In this document: piece by piece, positions 1-7,543 of the stretch
How the letters are laid out: every line of letters starts with the position of its first letter
How positions within the stretch are numbered: position 1 is the stretch's first letter
Notes under the pieces: model-generated
Databases searched by the model: none
What the model was told of the DNA's origin: nothing
Seen by the model: only the letters and a program-made list of their open reading frames with translations
From: Deltaproteobacteria bacterium
GTDB taxonomy: Bacteria > Desulfobacterota > Desulfobacteria > Desulfobacterales > ETH-SRB1
Reading direction: 5' to 3'
Assembly (NCBI GenBank): GCA_019314185.1
Contig: JAFCZU010000024.1
Location: 1 to 17,025 of the forward strand
Length of the DNA: 17,025 nucleotides
Made by a program: the position numbers and the translations under genes

Positions 1-1752
1 ATTATTACTAAACTGCATACTGTATAATTTGTAATATTCTCCTTGATTGGCAATAAGCTCCTCCTGTTTCCCCTCTTCCACTATATGCCCGTCAACAACG
101 ACTATAATCCTGTCCGCATAATCGATCGTTGAAAGCCTGTGCGCGATAACAAAGGTGGTGCGTCCTTGCATCAAATTTTCAAGGGCTTTTTGCACCAGCA
201 TTTCAGATTCTGTGTCTAATGCGGATGTAGCTTCATCAAGGATTAATATCGGAGCATTCTTTAGCAACGCGCGGGCTATACATATACGCTGTTTTTCTCC
301 ACCTGACAGGCGCGCACCGAGTTCTCCGATTATTGTGTCGTATTTATCAGGAAAACTCTCTATAAAACCATAGGCATAGGCGGCTTTTGCCGCATTTTCA
401 ATATCTTCTTGAGATGCGCTTTGGTTCCCGTAAGCAATATTGTTCTTAACGGTATCATTAAAAAGTATCGGTTCCTGCGTTACTATTGCGATCTGCTTTC
501 GAAGTGATGATATTGACGCCTTTCGGATATCGATCCCGTCAACAAGGATTGCCCCCCTGGTCACATCGTAAAATCTCGGTATCAGATTAACGAGAGATGT
601 CTTCCCGCCGCCGCTCATTCCCACTAAAGCCAGTATCTCTCCGGCTTTAACATCAAAATTGATGTTTTTTAATACCATTTCCTTGTCATATTTAAAAAAA
701 ACATTATCAAAGGTTACATTGTGAGACTGGAATTGGATTTCTACAGGATTGTCATCCTCTGCGATCTCCGATTTTCTGTCTAAGATGGCAAAAACTCTGT
801 CTGAAGCCGCAAGCCCCTGCTGAATCGCATTGTTTAAGCCACTTAATTTTTTTACAGGATCATACAGCATAAGAACCGCGGCCATAAAAGAAAAAAATGT
901 TCCGGTTGTTGATTCGCCGGAAATCACTTTTGAACCGCCGTACCATATAATAAAGGCTATCCCGGTACCTGCAAGAACCTCCATGATAGGCGATGAAAGG
1001 GAGCTGGCTATAATCGACTTCATTTCAAGGTTAAAAAGATTGAGCGCTTTTTCATGAAAACGTTTCTTTTCATACCGCTCCATTCCGAACGCCTTTACTA
1101 TTTTGTTACCCGCAAAAGTTTCATGCAGAAAAGAATTCAGATCTGCTATTGTCTCCTGGCAGCCTGTACTGATTTTGCGCACACGCCTTCCAAATTCCAC
1201 AACAGGAATAAAGGCGATCGGCAAAACTATAAATGCGAACAGAGCCATTTTCCAGTCACGGTAAAATATAACCATTATTAAACCAACTATGGTAAAAGTA
1301 TCCTTTAATGCTCCTGTTACAGCTGTAGACACCATGCCCTTAATAACACCTACATCATTTGTGATGCGAGACATCAGAACTCCGGTCTTTTCTTTATAAA
1401 AAAAGGAGACCGGAAGATCCTGAATATGATCGTAAAGACTGTTTCTAAGCCTTCTTATAACACTCTCTCCAACATAATTCATAAGATAAGCCTGGCCATA
1501 CATTCCAAGTCCTCGCAAAAGATATATAATAACAACTACGATTGGAATCAGCGTTAACATCTTGATGTCTTTATTAAAGAATATATCATCAAGCGCTGGC
1601 TTTACTAAAAAAGCTGTAGCAGAGGTTGCAAGAGCTATAACCATCATACATGCCATTGCTAAAAACAACCTGAACCAGTTGTCTTTTATAAGCGCAAGCA
1701 GCCGCCTGTTTTTGTTATTTGTTATAAGCGATTTTAAGGTTTTTGTTATCAT
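1..1752 (-). CDS. msbA: Lipid A export ABC transporter MsbA (3' end cut by window edge)
   Basis: This is a half-size ABC exporter that flips core-lipid A across the inner membrane. The minus-strand frame is open from ATG at 1752 to the left edge: 584 codons ending ...LYSMQFSNN with no stop yet. E. coli MsbA is 582 aa and ends in a similar HKMQF segment, so only a few residues are probably missing. Residues 1 to about 320 form the six-helix membrane domain. The nucleotide-binding domain has Walker A GMSGGGKTS at about 376-385, signature LSGGEKQR near 480, Walker B LILDEATSALD near 505 and the H-loop IAHRLS near 537, matching the E. coli positions closely. The start is the first ATG, with only a weak AAGAA upstream. 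It is the last visible gene of the lipid A cluster, which favours MsbA over a drug exporter. A repeat element separates it from the acyltransferase upstream. Confidence 0.93.
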   Translation of the reverse strand, partial: MITKTLKSLITNNKNRRLLALIKDNWFRLFLAMACMMVIALATSATAFLVKPALDDIFFNKDIKMLTLIPIVVVIIYLLRGLGMYGQAYLMNYVGESVIRRLRNSLYDHIQDLPVSFFYKEKTGVLMSRITNDVGVIKGMVSTAVTGALKDTFTIVGLIMVIFYRDWKMALFAFIVLPIAFIPVVEFGRRVRKISTGCQETIADLNSFLHETFAGNKIVKAFGMERYEKKRFHEKALNLFNLEMKSIIASSLSSPIMEVLAGTGIAFIIWYGGSKVISGESTTGTFFSFMAAVLMLYDPVKKLSGLNNAIQQGLAASDRVFAILDRKSEIAEDDNPVEIQFQSHNVTFDNVFFKYDKEMVLKNINFDVKAGEILALVGMSGGGKTSLVNLIPRFYDVTRGAILVDGIDIRKASISSLRKQIAIVTQEPILFNDTVKNNIAYGNQSASQEDIENAAKAAYAYGFIESFPDKYDTIIGELGARLSGGEKQRICIARALLKNAPILILDEATSALDTESEMLVQKALENLMQGRTTFVIAHRLSTIDYADRIIVVVDGHIVEEGKQEELIANQGEYYKLYSMQFSNN

Positions 1753-1789
1753 ATAATTCTTATGCAAGATGTTAGCTGTTATATTAATT

Positions 1790-1822
1790 TCGAATTTAAT
1801 TCTTGATGGTCTTGTAAAAACG
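1790..1822. repeat. Partial direct copy of the GTAAAAAG repeat end
   Basis: CGAATTTAATTCTTGATGGT... at 1791-1820 is repeated imperfectly from 1825 (CGAATTTAATCATAGATGGC...). Both copies run into a (G)GTAAAAA-type motif. The first copy therefore looks like a degenerate left end of the inverted-repeat element at 1839-1967. It could instead be a duplication made when that element inserted. Confidence 0.5.
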
Positions 1823-1838
1823 CACGAATTTAATCATA

Positions 1839-1967
1839 GATGGCTACGGTAAAAAGTTTCATATACAAGGCATAGTGTTTTTTCAGGATCGAAAGCATAC
1901 ATATAGTATGTTGAGAATCTGAAAAAAACACTGCAACGCAATAGATGGGACTTTTTACGAAGCCATC
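1839..1967. repeat. Inverted-repeat element of the GTAAAAAG family
   Basis: The left arm (1839-1886, starting GATGGCTACGGTAAAAAG) is an imperfect inverted copy of the right arm (1919-1967, ending CTTTTTACGAAGCCATC). The arms are about 48 bp and separated by about 32 bp that contain CATAC-ATATA-GTATG. There is no coding potential. The right end supplies the last two bases of the acyltransferase stop codon. Related ends occur at 4149-4179 and 15981-16157. The structure suggests a non-autonomous mobile repeat or REP-like element. As RNA in the operon transcript it would form a strong hairpin, but no T-run follows on the minus strand, so it is not a standard terminator. Confidence 0.75.
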
Positions 1968-2658
1968 AATCTTTTAATCCTCTAATATTATGGCCAAAAT
2001 ACCGATCAACATCGGAGGTAATGCGGTTCAGTTCATTTTCAAGCTGCGTTAAGCACTTTTCCCCTTTGTCTTTGTTCGCATTTTGTGAGACATAAATGGG
2101 ATCGCCATATACAACTCTGCATTTTGTAAATGGACAGGGAAGGATAAAACGATCCCAGCTTGCAAAAATCTTAATTTTCTTTGCGCTATAGCTGATCGGC
2201 ACAATAGGATATCCGGTCTTTTTTGCCAGAACAATTACCCCTGGACTCGCCTTGTGTCGCGGGCCCTGTGGACCATCCGGCACAATCAAACAAGGCTTAT
2301 CTTTTTCTTTTAAATTTGCTATCAGTATCGACAGTGCCTGAAGACCTCCCTTTTTTGTTGATCCCCTGACAGCTTCATGCCCCTGACGCTGAATTATTCT
2401 TGCCACGAACTCACCGTCTTCAGATGCGCTGACCATAGCTGTCCCATCCAACCCTTTGCCGATGTAATTAACAAGGAGTATTCTTGAATGCCATGCTGCT
2501 AATATGAATTTTCTTGAAGAAAAAATCTGTTTTACTTTTTCAAATCCTTTCTTCTCAATCTTCATAGTGCCGCAAAGAAGATCGATTAACAGCTTGCCGA
2601 AGATACCGATAAGATTCCATTTGATTTCGGAAATTTTGTTTTTTTGATTCAAGCGCAT
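1966..2658 (-). CDS. DUF374 lysophospholipid-acyltransferase-family protein, possible LpxJ-type lipid A late acyltransferase
   Basis: The 230-aa protein belongs to the DUF374 branch of the LPLAT superfamily. Visible family blocks are AAWHSRILL (His57), SASEDGE (77-83), RGSTKKGG (98-105) and PDGPQGPRH (127-135). The last is the DUF374 version of the substrate-binding block. The His57 motif lacks an Asp at the classic HX4D spacing. LpxJ of Campylobacter and Helicobacter, a late acyltransferase that adds secondary acyl chains to lipid A, belongs to this family as I recall. The position between lpxB and msbA suits that job, but the substrate is inferred. The N-terminus (residues 15-31) is hydrophobic and probably binds the inner membrane. 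ATG 2658 is preceded by a T-rich repeat end with no Shine-Dalgarno, and the TGA stop overlaps the downstream repeat. Confidence 0.85.
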   Translation of the reverse strand: MRLNQKNKISEIKWNLIGIFGKLLIDLLCGTMKIEKKGFEKVKQIFSSRKFILAAWHSRILLVNYIGKGLDGTAMVSASEDGEFVARIIQRQGHEAVRGSTKKGGLQALSILIANLKEKDKPCLIVPDGPQGPRHKASPGVIVLAKKTGYPIVPISYSAKKIKIFASWDRFILPCPFTKCRVVYGDPIYVSQNANKDKGEKCLTQLENELNRITSDVDRYFGHNIRGLKD

Positions 2659-2666
2659 AATAAAAA

Positions 2667-2829
2667 AAGTGCCTAAAGTGAGCTAAAGTATGTTAAAGTG
2701 CCTAAAGTTAAGAACTCGCTTCGCTCCATTAATTCACATAAAATTGGCAGCGCCGAAGGCGCATTCCTTATTCGAAATTCGATGTTGGACGTTCGATGTT
2801 GGATGTTCATCTTTTAACTTTAAGCACTT
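2667..2829. repeat. Composite repeat filling the lpxB-acyltransferase gap (TAAAGTGCC module plus 7-bp array)
   Basis: The left end has four TAAAG-containing units (2674-2710) and a GTGCCTAAAG motif; the right end (AACTTTAAGCACTT) is its inverted counterpart. Inside, TAAAATTGGCAGCGCCGAAG (from about 2738) is the reverse complement of the module found at 4034-4104 and 5190-5393, so here that module is inverted. It is followed by four 7-bp units (GATGTTG, GACGTTC, GATGTTG, GATGTTC) at 2781-2808. The element starts 9 nt above the acyltransferase ATG and ends about 3 nt from the lpxB stop, so it fills the gap. I see no gene in it. Confidence 0.7.
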
Positions 2830-2832
2830 CTC

Positions 2833-3969
2833 TTACAGCATACCTAAGGCTATGTCTGCAACACGTTTTGAAGCTCCGGGTCCACCAAGCAAATCCCTTA
2901 TGCCATGGAGTTCATTGCTCATCCTTTCAAGACCGGAAGGATCGTTTAACATCGCAACTGCTGTATCTGCGATATTCTCAGGAGATGCTTTACTTTGCAA
3001 CAGTTCCGGAACAATTTCCCTTCCTGCAATAAGATTTACAAGACCGATATTTTTTACGCTTATCATGATTTTACCAAGCCGGTAACTTAACGAAGACATC
3101 TTATATATAATTATCATTGGAGTGCCGGTAATCGCCACTTCCAGGGTAACAGTCCCTGACGCGGCAATAACAAGACTGCATTGGCTGCAAACCTCGGCGA
3201 CACTTTTTGTAACAAATTCAAAATCAACAGTTCCATTATATTTTTTAATTACATCTTCTATCTGTTTTCTTTTTACAGAAGGAGCAACGGAAATAATAAA
3301 TTTAATTTTTTTAATCTGCTTTGTTATGATAGATGCCGCGTCAAGCATTACAGGAAGATGCCGGCTAACCTCCCCGTCTCTGGACCCCGGCAATAAACCG
3401 ACCACATGCGCCCCATCATTTTTTCTGTTAGCGATTATATGTGCCGCAGAATTATGGTCGAGCAGGGGATGACCGACAAACGTTACAGGAACATTATGCT
3501 TTCTATAAAATTCCTCTTCAAAAGGCAAAATAACAGCCATACGATTTATTAGTTTTTCTATTTTATTTACACGACCGGATCTCCATGCCCAGACCTGGGG
3601 ACTGATATAGTAAAGCACCGGAATACCAAGTTTTTTTGCAGTTGCGGCAATGCGAAGATTAAAGTCGGGGTAATCTATGAGTATAAGAAGATCGGGTCTA
3701 AGCCCTTTAAGAATTTGTTTTGCGGTAGCCAATCCTTTGAAAATAGCAGGCAGTTTTAAAAAAACTTCGCTTACACCAACAACAGCAAGTTCTTCCGCGT
3801 CAACCAAAACTCTGACGCCTGCATGCTTTAGCGCCTGTCCTCCTATGCCGCAAAAAAAAAGGGCTTTATTTTTTTCATGCATAGCTCTTACAAGATTCGA
3901 TCCGTGAATATCGCCTGAAGCTTCACCCGCTATGATCATGACACATTTTTGTTTAATAAGCTGATTCAT
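2833..3969 (-). CDS. lpxB: Lipid-A-disaccharide synthase LpxB
   Basis: A GT19 glycosyltransferase on the inner face of the inner membrane. It joins UDP-2,3-diacylglucosamine to lipid X to make the tetraacyl disaccharide 1-phosphate. The length is 378 aa (E. coli 382 aa). Family motifs are AGEASGD at 14-20, ELAVVGVSEV at 60-69, IDYPDFNLR at 98-106 (region of the E. coli catalytic Asp98), YYISPQVWAW near 120, FVGHPLLD near 165, LPGSRDGEV with Arg197 aligning with E. coli Arg201, and ASGTVTLE near 270. It lies directly downstream of lpxI, whose product lipid X it uses, with the oxidoreductase gene in between. ATG 3969 has a GGTGA about 10 nt upstream. That GGTGA also lies in a small hairpin (3982-3996, TCACC-CCGGA-GGTGA), which could limit translation. 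Confidence 0.96.
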   Translation of the reverse strand: MNQLIKQKCVMIIAGEASGDIHGSNLVRAMHEKNKALFFCGIGGQALKHAGVRVLVDAEELAVVGVSEVFLKLPAIFKGLATAKQILKGLRPDLLILIDYPDFNLRIAATAKKLGIPVLYYISPQVWAWRSGRVNKIEKLINRMAVILPFEEEFYRKHNVPVTFVGHPLLDHNSAAHIIANRKNDGAHVVGLLPGSRDGEVSRHLPVMLDAASIITKQIKKIKFIISVAPSVKRKQIEDVIKKYNGTVDFEFVTKSVAEVCSQCSLVIAASGTVTLEVAITGTPMIIIYKMSSLSYRLGKIMISVKNIGLVNLIAGREIVPELLQSKASPENIADTAVAMLNDPSGLERMSNELHGIRDLLGGPGASKRVADIALGML

Positions 3970-4033
3970 ATAGTCAAATTATCACCCCGGAGGTGACTTG
4001 TTTATATTAGTCCTCAAAGGTACCCTGTTTTGA

Positions 4034-4104
4034 GCACCTAAAGTTAAGGAATGCGCCTCCGGAGCTGCTAATTTTATTTTTTACAAAACAAGTTGGCTCA
4101 CTTG
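4034..4104. repeat. Copy of the TAAAGTTAAGG / GCGCC-hairpin module
   Basis: CACCTAAAGTTAAGGAATGC at 4036-4055 continues through GCGCCTCCGGAGCTGCTAATTTT and into AAACAAGTTGGCTCACTT. It matches 5211-5290 nearly base for base over the first 50 nt, and matches 2738-2775 in reverse complement. The copy lies in the gap between the oxidoreductase and lpxB. The rest of the gap (3970-4189) contains the small hairpin upstream of lpxB and the perfect hairpin at 4149-4179. I see no gene in it. Confidence 0.65.
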
Positions 4105-4148
4105 AAACTCTGGTTCAGACCGATTAATTAAATGTTTCATCTTAACAC

Positions 4149-4179
4149 TTGATGAATTCGCTTTTTACGAATTCATCAA
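4149..4179. repeat. Perfect 12-bp hairpin, collapsed GTAAAAAG-family copy
   Basis: TTGATGAATTCG (4149-4160) and CGAATTCATCAA (4168-4179) are exact inverted copies around the 7-nt loop CTTTTTA. Read on the minus strand the sequence is GATGAATTCGTAAAAAG, which resembles the ends of the larger element at 1839-1967. This suggests a deleted or minimal copy. It lies about 10 nt after the oxidoreductase stop and would form a stable RNA hairpin there. No T-run follows on the minus strand, so intrinsic termination is unlikely; 3'-end protection or processing is possible. Confidence 0.7.
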
Positions 4180-4189
4180 AATCAGTTAC

Positions 4190-5155
4190 TCAATAAACGG
4201 CTGCTGCTTTTTTTATCTGATCCATAATGTTTAAAGCTGTATTTAAGGCATTTCGCCCTATCTGACCTGTAACTTTAGGAGACTCACGACTAATTGCCGC
4301 TTTTACAAATGATGCTAATTCATCCCACAAGTGATCGCTATCTGTAAAATTAAAGCTTTTAATTCCCATGCCGGGTATGGGTCCTGTTTCACCATCGCCA
4401 TTTTTATTAATAACGGTAATGTTTTGATTTACAAAATCAACGGAGACATATGCATCTTTTTGAAACAGCCTGATCTTTCTTTCTTTTTTAGTAGAAATTC
4501 TGCTCGCTGTAACATTGGCAATACATCCGCTTTCAAATTCAAGACGTGCATTTGCGATATCAACATGTTTTGAAATAACAGGAACGCCCGCCGCATGAAT
4601 GCTCATAATATCCGAACATACCAGGTTCAAAATAATATCGATATCATGTATCATTAAATCAAGCACTACACTCACGTCTGTACCGCGTTCATGAAAAAGA
4701 CTCAATCGGTGTGATTCAATAAACATCGGATTTTTAACAACATCCTGCAAAGCAATAACCGCCGGATTAAAACGTTCAAGATGGCCCACCTGTATAATAA
4801 GTCCTCTGGATTCTGATAACCGAATCAGCTCGTCAGCCTCTTTAAGGGTTGTGGTCATCGGTTTTTCAATAAGAACATCAACATTATTTTCAAGAAAATC
4901 TTTGCTTATGGCAAAATGTAAAGGTGTGGGAACAACAATACTTACAGCATCCACTTTCCCCAAAAGTTCCTTATGACTTTTATACGCTTTAGTATGAAAC
5001 TTTTCCGCAACAGCATCGGCTGCGAACATGTTTGTATCGACAATACCCACAAAATCCACATCGTTCATACGCGCATATTTTTCAGCATGAAATTTGCCAA
5101 GATAACCTGCGCCTATAACACCAACTCTTAATTTTTTATTCATTAATTTTGCCAT
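4190..5155 (-). CDS. Gfo/Idh/MocA-family NAD(P)-dependent oxidoreductase, possible UDP-GlcNAc 3-dehydrogenase (GnnA-like)
   Basis: The 321-aa protein has an N-terminal Rossmann fold (VGVIGAGYLGKFHAEKY, residues 11-27; Asp40 likely contacts the cofactor ribose). It has the family catalytic motif EKP at 97-99 (Lys98), GHLERFNP at 124-131 and DLMIHDIDI at 166-174 (Asp166 and His170). The C-terminal half is the usual sheet domain. The fold is clear but the substrate is inferred. In Acidithiobacillus, GnnA of this family sits between lpxA and lpxB and oxidises UDP-GlcNAc at C3; GnnB then aminates the product so that lipid A can carry amide-linked acyl chains at C3. This gene has the same position, but no aminotransferase is adjacent. 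ATG 5155 lacks a Shine-Dalgarno; ATG 5143 is an alternative. A small hairpin (5170-5184, CGCAC-TTTCG-GTGCG) lies just upstream. Confidence 0.88.
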   Translation of the reverse strand: MAKLMNKKLRVGVIGAGYLGKFHAEKYARMNDVDFVGIVDTNMFAADAVAEKFHTKAYKSHKELLGKVDAVSIVVPTPLHFAISKDFLENNVDVLIEKPMTTTLKEADELIRLSESRGLIIQVGHLERFNPAVIALQDVVKNPMFIESHRLSLFHERGTDVSVVLDLMIHDIDIILNLVCSDIMSIHAAGVPVISKHVDIANARLEFESGCIANVTASRISTKKERKIRLFQKDAYVSVDFVNQNITVINKNGDGETGPIPGMGIKSFNFTDSDHLWDELASFVKAAISRESPKVTGQIGRNALNTALNIMDQIKKAAAVY

Positions 5156-5189
5156 GTAATGTGAAGTAGCGCACTTTCGGTGCGGACAT

Positions 5190-5393
5190 AAGTGCCTAAA
5201 TTGCGCTAAAGTATATTAAAGTGCCTAAAGTTAAGGAATGCGCCTTCGGCGCTGCCAATTTTATTTTTTTCACCATACAACTTTGCTTACTTTGTTTCTA
5301 CCTGCCGCGACGGGCACAGCGGGTCTGAACTTATAACCAAGCCCTGAAAATCTATAGCTCACCGAAGACGTACCACAACTTTAGGCACTTTTT
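5190..5393. repeat. Long TAAAGTGCC-family element between lpxI and the oxidoreductase
   Basis: The left end AAGTGCCTAAATTGCGCTAA (from 5190) and the right end ACAACTTTAGGCACTT (about 5375-5390) are inverted versions of each other. The interior carries the full GGAATGCGCCTTCGGCGCTG module (about 5234-5253), whose GCGCC-TTC-GGCGC core is itself a hairpin. It also carries a GC-rich CCTGCCGCGACGGGC (5301-5315) that recurs at 12351-12365. The element fills the whole gap of about 250 nt, in which I see no gene. Confidence 0.7.
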
Positions 5394-5402
5394 ATTATTT
5401 GG

Positions 5403-6218
5403 TTAAAGACCATCCGCATCAGCTAACGCAACAACAGAAATACCATGCTTGTTTGCAAGATCAATCATTTCCCGCTGGTCAAAAACAACCGCTTTCCCCG
5501 TTTCAATGGCTATAGCCTTTGCCTCAGCTTGGCACATGGTTTTAATTGTTTGAACTCCAACAGCGGGAATATCAAATCTAATATCCTGATTCGGCTTACA
5601 GACCTTGACAACCACAGCATTTCCTTTGCCGAGTTTCCCGCCTCTGAGTATTGTAGCATCTGTTCCATCTATTGCTTCAACAGCCAAAATAGATCCACCG
5701 CCGACTACAACACATTGTCCGATATCAAGTCGTCCAATCTCCTTTGCAAGATTCCATCCCAGCTTAATATCCGCTTTTTCAGACTTGCCCGGCCTGCGTT
5801 TTGTCCAGCATCCTTCCTGCGCCAACAATTCCGGGAGTAAGAAAGTCGAAGGCCGTATCTTAATACCTTCTTTTTCCAGCGCTCTTGCAAATGAGCTTAA
5901 AATACCATTATCATGAGTACTCTTCATTCCTGCCACAATTGAAATAGCTTTCATATCCGGCCTGATATCTGAAAACATCCTTGTTTTTTTTATAGCACCA
6001 AGCATCACGGCCTCACTGATATTGTTGCGTTTAAAAAAATTAATCAGACGTTTGACCTGCCCTATATTAAGCCATTCAATTACATCAACATGGTCTTTCA
6101 ATACAGAATCAGCTTCATTCATATAAGCTGCCGCATAGACAGCTAATCCTTTAGATTTTGCTGCTTTTGCAAAAATTATTGGGAACTGACCGCTCCCTGC
6201 AATTAATCCTATCCGCAT
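5403..6218 (-). CDS. lpxI: UDP-2,3-diacylglucosamine pyrophosphatase LpxI
   Basis: LpxI (formerly DUF1009) hydrolyses UDP-2,3-diacylglucosamine to lipid X and UMP at the inner membrane, replacing LpxH in lineages such as Caulobacter and many deltaproteobacteria. It is 271 aa. The N-terminal domain begins GLIAGSGQFP (4-13) and includes MLGAIKKTRMF (72-82), HDNGILSSF (102-110) and RPSTFLLPEL (122-131). The C-terminal domain has VVVGGGSILAVEAIDGTD (170-187), ILRGG (190-194) and RFDIPAVGVQTI (214-225). Asp216 aligns with the catalytic Asp225 of Caulobacter LpxI. The enzyme acts between LpxD and LpxB, both encoded here. ATG 6218 is the natural start, since RIGLIAGSGQ is the family N-terminus. It has no Shine-Dalgarno: a TCGAGTAG-type array ends 5 nt upstream. 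Confidence 0.95.
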   Translation of the reverse strand: MRIGLIAGSGQFPIIFAKAAKSKGLAVYAAAYMNEADSVLKDHVDVIEWLNIGQVKRLINFFKRNNISEAVMLGAIKKTRMFSDIRPDMKAISIVAGMKSTHDNGILSSFARALEKEGIKIRPSTFLLPELLAQEGCWTKRRPGKSEKADIKLGWNLAKEIGRLDIGQCVVVGGGSILAVEAIDGTDATILRGGKLGKGNAVVVKVCKPNQDIRFDIPAVGVQTIKTMCQAEAKAIAIETGKAVVFDQREMIDLANKHGISVVALADADGL

Positions 6219-6223
6219 AATTT

Positions 6224-6329
6224 AGTCGAGTAGTCAAGTAGTCAAGTAATCGAGTAGTCGAATGGTCGAGCAGTTATTACCACTCAACTATTTACCTGTT
6301 TGACTATTCGACCAATTCACTACTCAACC
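6224..6329. repeat. 8-bp TCGAGTAG-type array with inverted second half, lpxA-lpxI gap
   Basis: Six 8-bp units (AGTCGAGT, AGTCAAGT, AGTCAAGT, AATCGAGT, AGTCGAAT, GGTCGAGC) run from 6224 to 6271. After AGTTATTA, diverged units in the opposite sense (CCACTCAA, CTATTTAC, CTGTTTGA, CTATTCGA, CCAATTCA, CTACTCAA) reach 6329. The 8-bp phase appears to hold through both halves, so the array could fold into a long imperfect hairpin. It fills the gap from just after the lpxA stop to 5 nt before the lpxI ATG. A less diverged relative is at 9455-9582. Confidence 0.8.
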
Positions 6330-6335
6330 AATTTC

Positions 6336-7106
6336 CTATCTTGTAATCCCTCTCTCGGATAATTTAATAAATTCGATCAAATTGATCACCTCTGGAAGCT
6401 GTTCCACATCTACCTTTACCCTTTCTATGGCTTCATTCATTGTGAGCCCTATCCGGAAAACAATTCTATAGGCTTTTTTTAACGCTGACACGGTGCTTTT
6501 AGAAAAACCATGGCGTTTAAGACCCACACTGTTTAAACCATGTAGTTTTGCCCTGTCACCGGCAACAATAATATATGGCGGAACGTCCTTTACTACTGCG
6601 GATTTTCCGCCCACAAACGCATAATCGCCAATCCTGACAAACTGGTGAATAGCCACAAGTCCGCCTATTGTAGCATAATTTCCTATGGTTATGTGCCCGG
6701 CAAGTGTAGCATTGTTTGACATAACAACATGCCTTCCGGTCTTGCAGTCATGAGCTATATGAGTATAGGCCATAAGAAGATTTTTATCGCCTACTTCTGT
6801 TATGCCTCCGCCGGATTTTGTTCCCCTGTGGATCGTAACAAACTCGCGTATAATTGTTCCATGTCCTATTTTAACAAAAGTCTTTTCACCCTCAAAATTC
6901 AGCGCCTGAGGCACAGCGCCTATTGCAGCATACTGAAATATATTACAATCTTTACCTATTGTAACATATGGATCAATAACAACATGAGGGCCGATTACAG
7001 TCCCGGAACCGATATTTACTTCCTTTCCGATAACAGAATATGGCCCGATTTTAACATTAGAATCTATCCTGGCTTCAGGATCGATAATTACAGTTGAATG
7101 TATCAT
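6336..7106 (-). CDS. lpxA: Acyl-ACP--UDP-N-acetylglucosamine O-acyltransferase LpxA
   Basis: First step of lipid A synthesis: transfer of a 3-hydroxyacyl chain from ACP to the 3-position of UDP-GlcNAc (or the 3-amine of a GnnA/GnnB-modified sugar) in the cytosol. It is 256 aa (E. coli 262 aa). Residues 1 to about 185 are hexapeptide repeats forming a left-handed beta helix, followed by a helical C-terminal domain ([10 protein letters not shown] onward). The catalytic His is His119 in HIAHDC (E. coli His125). Gly167 in FVGG aligns with E. coli Gly173, the chain-length ruler. Gly there permits a long chain of about C14; this is an inference from known E. coli mutants. The ATG overlaps the fabZ stop by 4 nt (ATGA), with GGAG about 7 nt upstream, so the two are translationally coupled. 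A repeat array starts a few nt after the TAG stop. Confidence 0.97.
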   Translation of the reverse strand: MIHSTVIIDPEARIDSNVKIGPYSVIGKEVNIGSGTVIGPHVVIDPYVTIGKDCNIFQYAAIGAVPQALNFEGEKTFVKIGHGTIIREFVTIHRGTKSGGGITEVGDKNLLMAYTHIAHDCKTGRHVVMSNNATLAGHITIGNYATIGGLVAIHQFVRIGDYAFVGGKSAVVKDVPPYIIVAGDRAKLHGLNSVGLKRHGFSKSTVSALKKAYRIVFRIGLTMNEAIERVKVDVEQLPEVINLIEFIKLSERGITR

Positions 7107-7543
7107 TGTTTATCTCCAAAGCTGGCCATTAATTCAGCTTCGGCCACAAGCTTTTTATCAACAAAAGCAACCCCTGACATCTTGATTGCCTTTAATCTCT
7201 GCTTCAGAATTTGTACCTCGATAACAAGCTGATCTCCAGGAACAACCGGTTTTCGAAATTTCACCTTGTCTATTCCCATAAAATATATAAGAGCGCCTTG
7301 CCTTTCCTTGGGCAGCGATGCAGAAGCAAGCACACCCCCTGACTGAGCCATTGCTTCCACTATCAACACTCCCGGCATAATTGGAGTCCCAGGAAAATGC
7401 CCCTGAAAAAAAGGCTCGTTTATTGTAACGTTTTTTAATGCAACTATCTTTTTATCAGGAATAAGCTCCTCTATTCGATCAACAAGAATAAATGGATACC
7501 GATGCGGCAAAAATTGCATTATCTCCTGTATATTATAAATCAA
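7103..7543 (-). CDS. fabZ: 3-hydroxyacyl-ACP dehydratase FabZ (TTG start)
   Basis: FabZ dehydrates 3-hydroxyacyl-ACP in the fatty acid cycle and so competes with LpxA and LpxD for their hydroxyacyl donors. Placing it between lpxD and lpxA is a very common arrangement. The 146-aa hot-dog fold protein shows [12 protein letters not shown] (12-23), the catalytic helix region [20 protein letters not shown] (48-67, His49 and Glu63), [19 protein letters not shown] and a C-terminal [14 protein letters not shown]. The start is TTG at 7543, supported by a strong GGGAGGAG about 8 nt upstream. The internal ATG at residue 9 has an AGGAG only 3 nt away and would cut the conserved N-terminal helix. The frame overlaps the 3' end of lpxD by 11 nt and lpxA by 4 nt. 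Confidence 0.96.
   Translation of the reverse strand: MIYNIQEIMQFLPHRYPFILVDRIEELIPDKKIVALKNVTINEPFFQGHFPGTPIMPGVLIVEAMAQSGGVLASASLPKERQGALIYFMGIDKVKFRKPVVPGDQLVIEVQILKQRLKAIKMSGVAFVDKKLVAEAELMASFGDKQ

Noticed and set aside
1..1752. MsbA as a pseudogene because no stop codon is visible
   Set aside because: The frame is intact with all ATPase motifs and reaches the expected C-terminal residues; the stop simply lies beyond the window.
155..1756. Plus-strand reading frames opposite msbA, and similar plus-strand frames across the window
   Set aside because: They lie opposite well-supported conserved minus-strand genes and resemble no known protein.
2796..3032. Short plus-strand frame starting MLDVHLLTLSTS in the 7-bp repeat
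   Set aside because: The N-terminal part translates repeats and the rest is opposite lpxB, so it is not a gene.
4149..4179. Hairpin after the oxidoreductase as an intrinsic terminator
   Set aside because: No T-run follows on the minus strand, and the downstream genes belong to the same pathway and are unlikely to be cut off.
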